Positions 49,201 to 58,200 of a DNA stretch of 64,000 nt are shown here, piece by piece. Each line of letters opens with the position of its first letter. Positions within the stretch are counted from its first letter, which is position 1. A program made the translations under genes and the position numbers. Under the pieces are notes generated by a model. It was not told the DNA's origin. It saw only the letters and a program-made list of their open reading frames with translations, and searched no databases. Source of the stretch: Apus apus (lineage: Eukaryota; Chordata; Aves; Apodiformes; Apodidae); the NCBI RefSeq assembly GCF_020740795.1, contig NC_067282.1, positions 130,257,132 through 130,321,131 of the forward strand. The letters run 5' to 3'.

Positions 49201-52200
49201 AATCTTGGGACATATAACTGTCTTCCCACACTTGGCTATTTGGAAGTTTATTGATTTTTCTTTTTTCCTCCCCTGTAACCAGAGCGTGACGCCTTTGACA
49301 CACTGTTTGATCATGCACCAGACAAGCTCAGCGTAGTCAAAAAGGTGAAGAATAAAATTCAGGTTTTCTTTTCTACATTGCTTTTTTTCTTACGCTTTTG
49401 GAAAGATATTGAGAAAGATCTGAACAATAGCAGAAAAGGATTCTGAAATAGTGAAAAGGCTGTTTATCCCCCAAAGCTCACTGTTTCAAAGCCAGGGCTT
49501 TGGTCAGGCTTGTGTCATTACTCTCTTTCATCAGCCGAGGCTTTTCTAGGTAGTGCTTCTAGATTCAATCCAATTTTAGAAAAAGCCACTCTGCAAAGTA
49601 TCTGCAGTGGTACAGATCGTTCTGGGTGGACAGTTGTACATATACATATCCCAGGTGCTGTCCTCCAGTGAGGAGGGACTGGGCTGTAGGCTAATGAGCA
49701 GCTGCTGGTGGTGATCCCTTTGCTCAGCTCAGCAGCAGCCGGAGTCACGTGTGTGTCCTCAGCCATAGCCTCCCCAGGATGGCCGGGGAGTTTGGGTGTT
49801 TGGTTTTCAGCTCATTCCTGCACTGAACATGATCTTCCACAACTGGGAGATACTTTCAGCAGTACCCTGAAATGTCATTCAGCCATAAATATTTTTGCTA
49901 AATAGAAAGCTTCTACTGAAGAGTTGCTCTTGTCCCAGGGCTCTTCTGCCTAACACTAATTCAAATGGTCCTCTGGTCTGTCCTCCAAGGCTGAGCACCA
50001 TTGCAAAGCACACCTCTCCAGACATAGTCCTGACATGGCTCCTTACACCAAGCAGAGCAGAGGAGTAAAGGAACTGTTGATCTCTGCCAGCTCCTCATAG
50101 TTTTAGAGAACATATAAGGAAGTGACTCCATGTTGTTCCATCAGCCAGTTCCAACATGGCTGTTAAGCTATTTATTAGAACAGTAGTATTCAAAGATCAG
50201 TGTTGTAATTTGCCCCTTTACTTTGTATGAAACAGAGGATGTATACATTTATAATAATGCTTTGAAGTCTCTTGAAGATTTAATCTTTCCAGTCTAAAAT
50301 TTCTTCTAGAAGAGTGTTTTTAAAGTTGATAGAGGATTCAGTTAACTCTATCCACACAACAGAAGTGTTTACGCCCAACTTTGTGTCCCTTTTGTGAGTG
50401 TTGTAAGCAGGCTGGCAGATCTCTGGCCTTCAATACATTAACATGTATCTGGCTCCTAGTAACAGGATCTTGCATGTCTGCTTCCTGTGGGAATAGAAAT
50501 GCCAGACTTGGGTTGTATCATGACTGTAGTTTGCTAATTGATATGTACACATCACTCCATAACAGAGGTCTGTGCAGAACAGTTTACTGTTAATATCTTC
50601 TCTTGGAGTCTTCACTGCTCATCACAGAATCATAGAATCATCATGGTTGGAAGGGACCTTGAAGATCATCAAGTCCAACCATAACCTAAATCTACCTACT
50701 ATAACCATGCTTTGCTCCCAGGCAGTGGATCTCTCCAAGAACCTGGAGAGATAATGTGGACAGTAAACCTACTGCTTACTTCATCTTCACAAAGAACCTA
50801 CAAAAGAACCAATGTCATCACAGCTTTTTCCCACAGACACTATGGTGTGCTTTAAGTACTAGGGAAAATAAATAGTAAGCTGTATGTAATAGCACCATCT
50901 GGTGACATCTGGCATATGGTGCAACAAAAATGACTTGAGTTGTTTTCAGTTTTACATACTTATTTATGCAAAAACAAATAGCACACATGCATGTTTTATT
51001 AAGCTTTAAAAAATGCCTTAAAATGTTATGTACTGACTGCAGTGTCTAACATCACCGGTTCTGGTATTTTCTTTTATAGTCTCTGATCACCTTTGTGAAC
51101 AAACACTTGAATAAACTGAATTTGGAAGTAACAGAGTTAGAAACCCAGGTAGGAGACTTTGTCTTTTTGTATGTAAACTAACTGTGTAAGTTGCAAATCT
51201 AGGCCCTTAATCCATAAAACTTTGTTATGGAACTGTATATCTTTGGGCATATTTATGGGATCAGGGCTCTGCCTTTTCAGTAGCAGTGACATTCACTGAT
51301 TCTTGCTTCCTTCACGCATGTTTACACATGCTTCATATTACTGCTGATTTTTTTATTATTAAGTGAAATTCTTGGAAATGTAATAGGTCTTACTGATGAC
51401 TGTAGAATATGGCTGGATTTCAGGGCAGCTTGTCTCTCCGATCAAAGAGGAGTGCTGCAAAGCAGTTGCTATAGTTATGGGTGGGTGGTGGGTTGTGTCT
51501 TTTCTGGCTGTGAGGGTTCATAATGAACTGGTATAAGCTCTTAATAGCTGGCTCTCTGGAGGAGGGTGGACTGCAGCGTGCAGTTCATCACAGAGATACC
51601 AGTGTGAGCCTTGATCACACCAAAGTGAGACTGGAAACAATTTTGTTGTTGCAGCAAAAGCCTTTATATCCTCCTTTTTACCCTGCTGTCTCGGGAGCAC
51701 ATGTACTGTGCTTGCTTCTCAGCAGTGTGGATTAATGACCTGAAGCTCCTGTGCTACACTGGCTTGCCTGCCAGTGGTATCCATGTTAGTTTGTTTAAAG
51801 CTAGAGGAGGTGACTTTGTCAATCACCACCATCTACTCTGAGGAGTTCTCAGTCTCTACAGCAAAGCTGGGTACCAGATATGCTTGAGTGTAAATTTCAT
51901 TGTCAGTGGGACAGTTCTCATTTTACAGATAAAGTTAAGCAATTTTCAGGCATGGGCTTGACTATGCAGAAGCAGTTATTCTTTCCAGAGTTCACTGAAC
52001 TATGGAGAGATGGTTGTTTTTTTCTCCCAGTGAAGAAATAAACATGGCACCTAGAAGATTATACCAGGATTATGAGTAATTGGTTTGAGCCTAGCTTAGT
52101 TTAATACCAATAATTCACTGCTGGTTTATAGCTTTCCTGAAATAAAAGGGTCACTGGGTCTCACCTGTCACAAGAAATTGTTGCTTAATGCCTTGGAAGT

Positions 52201-55200
52201 ACCCAACAATTTATTTTTGAAAAGGTTAGAGGATGTCACATATGACATATGAGGATCACAAGTGTTACAAATACATAACACTACCCCCCACAGGCAGTAA
52301 GTAGTCATCCTGTCTGGTAGGAATACTGAACAGTTAATATTTACTGAAACTGTAAACAAGTATTTTGACTTGGAAAAAAAATACTTTGTGAAGCTAGACT
52401 TACACATGAAATAAAAGGGATTGTGGTTGAAATTACCAGGTACTGTAGAAGTAGGACTGGGACTATATAATGTGCAAACATGTTTTCCAGGAAGTCTGTC
52501 TTTTTTTAAAATAAAAAAGCTTTATTAAATACTGCAGTGAAGTTGGCAAGATTCCTCAAGCAAATAAAATGGATGTAAGGAAAAGCAAGAACAGACATAC
52601 CCCAAGGTATTCAGTAGCCTAGTAAATAGGTAACTGGCTGGAGATGAAGATCTTGTTTTCAGTCCCTGCCCATTCAGACCATCTACTCTGCACAGCTAAG
52701 GAGTACAAATTGTAGGCAACTCCCAGGTGAATTGCTTTTGATTTCTTCTGCTCAGAGCTATTTACTGTATGAAAGTCATTTAAATATTCTTTGGCACATG
52801 ATCTTGCATGGGTTAATGCTATAGCAATAGCTGATGGGCTTCCTTGTTTTGCTCAGGAAATGAAACTAGGAGAAATAATGCTACCAGATGTAGGGAGAAA
52901 GCCTTGTATCCTGTGTTTTTTTTCTTTTCTTTAGAGACTGATGATAAAGCAGCTATATCAACAGACTGATTAGAAAACACAGATTTAGCTTGCTCAGCTG
53001 CAGTGGTGATTGCAAGGGTATAGGTGGATCCAAGGAGCAGATGAAACAAAGCCCTAAATGCTTGTTAGACTTGCTGTCAGTCCCTTGCTATGCCTGAAAG
53101 TAGCAGTCTGTGAATTGTGAGCCATCTTACACTTCTGTGCTATCAGACAACATTGGTAAAAATCAAAGTGCACCATTTGGGCCAAGCATTCTTTATTCTG
53201 CTTGTTTATGAATGCTTATCTGAAAACAGATGTTTTCACCTAGGAATGTCATCAGTGTTTCTATGTAGTTTGCAGATGGTGTTTACTTGGTTTTGCTCAT
53301 GGGTCTCCTTGAAGACTATTTTGTTCCACTTCACAACTTCTACTTAACACCTGAAAGTTTTGATCAAAAGGTGGGTAGAAACTTCAAGTTATATTCTCTT
53401 TCCCTTATTACCATATGATATTTTCCAATTATGATATCTTTTCTCTTTGTGCCCAGTAAATCAGAACCCAATATATTCTTCTCTTCGGGAGCTGAAGCAA
53501 AGAAGCATTGGGTATAATACTTTGTAGTTAGTATCACTAAAAGTTGCTTGTGAAATTAATGGGTAAATTTCTCATAGTTGACTTAAGAAAGGTATTCTTT
53601 TATTAGTATCAAATGACACAGAAAGCTCATGAATAGAATGAATGAATCAGTAATAATTGCTTTGTACTGCATAGTACTTTGCATAATCAAAATTATTTCT
53701 TAAATTGTAGTATTGCCTGAAGTGTTTTTGACATGGAGATGGAGCTTCACCCCAAAGTCACAGAATGTCATCCCTAAAAACTACTCTCTCATCTCACTAG
53801 TATCAGTTGCCTCATACCCATTAGTTCTTTTTCTGTAGTTTATTTATTGTTCCTACAGACCAAGCAAAAAATGTCATTATTCAATATGTAAATGAGATAC
53901 TGTAGTAGAAGAGGTGGTACCTGGTTCATGATCTTGGGTTGATCTGGGTTTAGAAATAACGTGTTGAGTGCTCACAGTTAACATGTCTTGGAGCTGATCT
54001 AAAGCCAAGAAGGATGTCCTAATCCCATGGTGGGGGGGAAGCATGGAAAAAATTGCCTGTCTGAAGTCAATTTGTGAGCTCAGACATCTGGTTCTGTGTC
54101 CTGTTTGTGGCAGGATCGTTGGCAACATTGCTGACTTTAGCTTTAGAGAGAATGTGCTAGCTTGTCTTTTTTGGAAATTTCTTTCTTTTTGGTAAGGAGT
54201 GAATAACTTGCTGCCAGCTTTGAGAAAGACAAGTGGATTCTTTGCGGTCTTAGATTGTCTTTTACTCATTATTAGGGTATTAGAGATGGAAGGAGACAAA
54301 ATATATGTCATACTCTTAGCCCTTCACTTGCTCCTGTGTCCTTCCTAGTCTTAACAATGAGAAGAGTGCTTAACAAATGCTTTATTGTCATAACCAAAAG
54401 TTTACCTCATTCTGCATTTGTTCCTGGGCATACACGCCAATCTGTGTATATTCGGTGCCTGGTATCAGAATACTCTGAGCCTGGTTGTGCTGTTGTAATT
54501 CATCTCCCCCTGCTTTTTATTCTGCCAGATTCTGCAGTGGAGTGGATGCAACTATTGTGTTGGCTGAGCTGGAGGAGGTTAGGAGTGGAAACATTGTCAA
54601 AAGTTAAAAGATCGAATGCATTGTAAGGCAAGGGCTGTTTAAAATGGTGCTTTTTTCATAATGACTTCAGTGCAGGTTGTTGCTGTCAAGCACCCCTCAG
54701 CAAAGGTCCATGCTCTCCGAGGGATGCGACTTGATCATGATAGAATAGCCCAGCTTTGCCTGGGTGGATCATATCAGCATTGCAAGAGGAAATTGAACTG
54801 CACCAAATGAGCACCGTTACAGACCCAGGGTAACGTGCTGAACCTGCTGGTTCTCGAGGTTATACAGGGTTTGTTGACTTCCTCCAGGGGTGGCTAGTTG
54901 CTATTTGGGAGCTTAAGGGGTCTTCATGAGGGCAGGAAATCAGGTGCCAGTTAAAGGGGGCTTCTTCAGGCATTAAGTTTGTTGGTAAGATGGGGATTAG
55001 TTAATTTTGAAGGTTGGATACTGCGCAGGAGCTTGATAGAGCAGTGAGAAAATGGTTATCTGTTGCATCTTATACAAGCTCTCCTTTATAGCTTTCTCTT
55101 GTTTTTTTATGCTAATATCTTGAATTTTTGCCCTTGTAGAAATGCAGGATGCTGTCTTGTAGCCAGCACCTGGTTTCAGTTATGGTTGTGTCCCTTATAA

Positions 55201-58200
55201 TGTAAATTCATAAAGAGCATCCAGTATTTCTCAACCAATGTTCAGGTTTTGTGTCGATACTGCCTTGAGGAAAGGTGATTTGTAAATCAAAGAAGGAGAG
55301 GTGGACTGTGTTTTTGGGAAAGGAAATAATATTTTCATCTTGCAAGTTACTGGTTTTGTCCCAATGAATGAGGAGGAACTGTAGCAGATAAAAGGAGATT
55401 AATAAAGTCCTGAGCTATAAGCACCAGGGAACAGGGCCTTTCTTCCTTGTTGTAGGGGGCTTTGTATGTGTAAATCTCTGATTTTCAGGTTGAGTAGCTT
55501 TCATTAAATCTTTCCTCTTTGCTGTGTATCTCCAGAACTGTCACTTGCAGTATCAAAAATGCACAGAATTCATAATCCAAATTGCTTTGCTTAAATTTCA
55601 GTAAGCATGGATGAGAAAGCTGCTATGCAGATATCTCTAAACCATAATGTTTGCTCCTCAAATGAGAGATTAAAACAAGACACCTACTTTCTTGCTTTTT
55701 TCCTTTTCCTCCATTTTCTTTCCTCTGACTTCATGTTGTGTGTGACCCTGGGTGGCTTGTTCAGGAAGCTCTTTCTGTACAGTTGTGCCTAGCTTGTTTT
55801 GCAGGTTCACCAAACAGCCTATCTAGGAGCTGCCACCACCAAGCATTTTTTGAAGCATTTGCTTCAGAGAGAAACTTAGTTTGACTTCTATCTGTCTTCA
55901 AGTAGAGGAAGCCAAAGAACCAAGAGACTAAGAATGGTTGTACAGGGTCATGCAACAAGGAGCCTGGCTCCTCATTGACGTGATGTTTATGTTGCTTGAT
56001 ATGCAGCTGATAATAATGCAGAAAATAGTGATGTTTGAAAATAATTCACTTTAGTGTCCTTTTTCTTCTTATACACCCATATGTATTTTCTCATCTCTGT
56101 TCAGCCATGTCACTTCTGTTACATTCCCTGTTGCCTGGATGGCGAGTGATTTCTTGCCTTACAGTCAGAAATGTTGATCTTGTGTTCAGGCAAGAAGAGC
56201 TCAACATAATGCAGCTCTGCTGTAGTTGTTACTGGGAGCATTCTGGCCTCTGCCAGAGAGACTGAGATTGGGGATTAATGGGGTTTCCTGTTTCATGTGG
56301 TACCCAATCACATTTTTACACTTGAAATTTGGAAGTACAAAATTACTTCCTTTGTATCAAAAAGGGAATAGTTACCCTATAATGAAATCAACTTTCATTT
56401 CTTAGTCTCTTACATGTACTTTATGCCATACTTAGGCATGTAAATGTTTAATACTGATTTAAATAGAATTATCATTCTCTTATGCTAAGTATAGAGAGGA
56501 TAGAGAAAGCATTTTAAAAATCTGATTAAACATTTTCTGTGCCTATGTAACTTTGAGATTCTAAGCACTTTACCTCTTTCAGGTCCATAATGTTGCCTTT
56601 GCTTTTGAGCTGATGCAAGATGGAGGACTGAAGAAACCAAAAGCTCGCCCTGAGGGTATGGACATGCCATGTGGCTTTTAACTGTCTACAATAGAAACAT
56701 GATATTAAAGTGCATTTCAAAATCCATTCAAAGACAGTAGCAGTAGTACCACAAAGCAGAGCTATAAATGTGCCCCTCAACAGTTTTCCAAAGGATTCAT
56801 TGTCTGTGTCTGGGGTAGATCCTTACCTGTGTTTCTTGTCTGGAATAGATTGTCTGGGGTGGACAAGTCTGGTTTTTGTGAATGACACAAGAGCTGTTCA
56901 GTGCTGTGTTATAAATTCAATTTGTATTCTCAAAAAACAATCCAAGCAGAAAGCTTTTCATGGTCTAATTCTCATCATTCTTACAGTTAGCACTAGTTTG
57001 GACTCTTGTGATCAGATTTCATTGGCAGATAACTGAAAGGCTTTTGGATTTTTAAGAGAACTGGTAGCAAACTCTTTTATTGATTTATGTGGACTTGGGA
57101 GTCAGAATTGAAAAGTATAAAACCTGAGTTCCTACTTTAAAGTCTCTGAACTTTGAAATTCATTAATGATGAGGTCTGCATTGTTGTTTGCAGTAGGGAT
57201 AAAAAGAGGAATTAAAACTTTATGACTGCTAAATGAGCAATTTTTATTCCTGGTGTTACAAACTACATATGTGATAGTGGCTTCCGTAGAACAAAGGAAA
57301 ATGAGGAGCCCCCAAGAAGTGTTCAGTCTGACTTAAAATGAGATGAAATTGTGATAGTAAAGAGGTTAACAAATACTGGTGCTGGTTAGATTGGGGAAAA
57401 AGGGCAAAGGACAATATTAAATGCACAGGTATCCTGTCAGCATTGGTCTTTTAAATTTGGGTTTGAAAAGTGCTTGTGAAAAATTTGGTGAAGAAAGACA
57501 CTGATGTAGGAAAGTAAAGGAGTGTTCTGAGTATTGGAGCTGAGTCATTGAGTATATGAGGAGGTCAAGGAGACTGGAGAAACAGGAATGCATGATCAGA
57601 AATGTCAGGGTTTTGTGTGGAAGTATTAAAGAGATTGCAGTAGGAAACCAGGTAAGCTAAAAAAACCTTTTCAGAGAGAAAACGTTAAACATCTAAGAGA
57701 CTTGTCTAGTTGAAAGCTTTTCTTTTTGTTTTGTTTTCATTGCTTGATCTGGTGTGTAGATTCAGTCAGCAGCAGAGTATGTTTAAGTGTTTTACTGATT
57801 GAAAATTTAATTATTAATAGAAGTTAGAGAGCCTTATCTCATAGAACGTTTCTTTTTGCTTTTTGCTGCTGCAGGATGCACAGTCTCCTGTGTGTATTCC
57901 CTCCTCTGCTGTGTGTGTACCTACTCCCAGCAGCAGTAGCTCACAGCTGTTGGAGTCAGTGTGCTGGAGTGGTGTCTGTGTGGCTCAAATTGCCTGTAAA
58001 ACTGACTGTTGCTGTTGAAAAGCTGCTCATGTGGCAAGGACAGTAACATCTCGGGCTTTGCTTGTCATCACGGATTCATCGAATTCTCTGTAGGATCTTG
58101 ACAGTACAGCCATGTAATAGGTTTCTTAGAACAGGAATTCATTTTGCCGTAGACTCTGATGCTCTGCAAAAAGTTTTGTGTATAGTATACTCTGATACTG

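Noticed and set aside
53877..54311. 144-codon minus-strand open frame in intron 11
   Set aside because: Low-complexity Ser/Thr-rich composition and no family resemblance.
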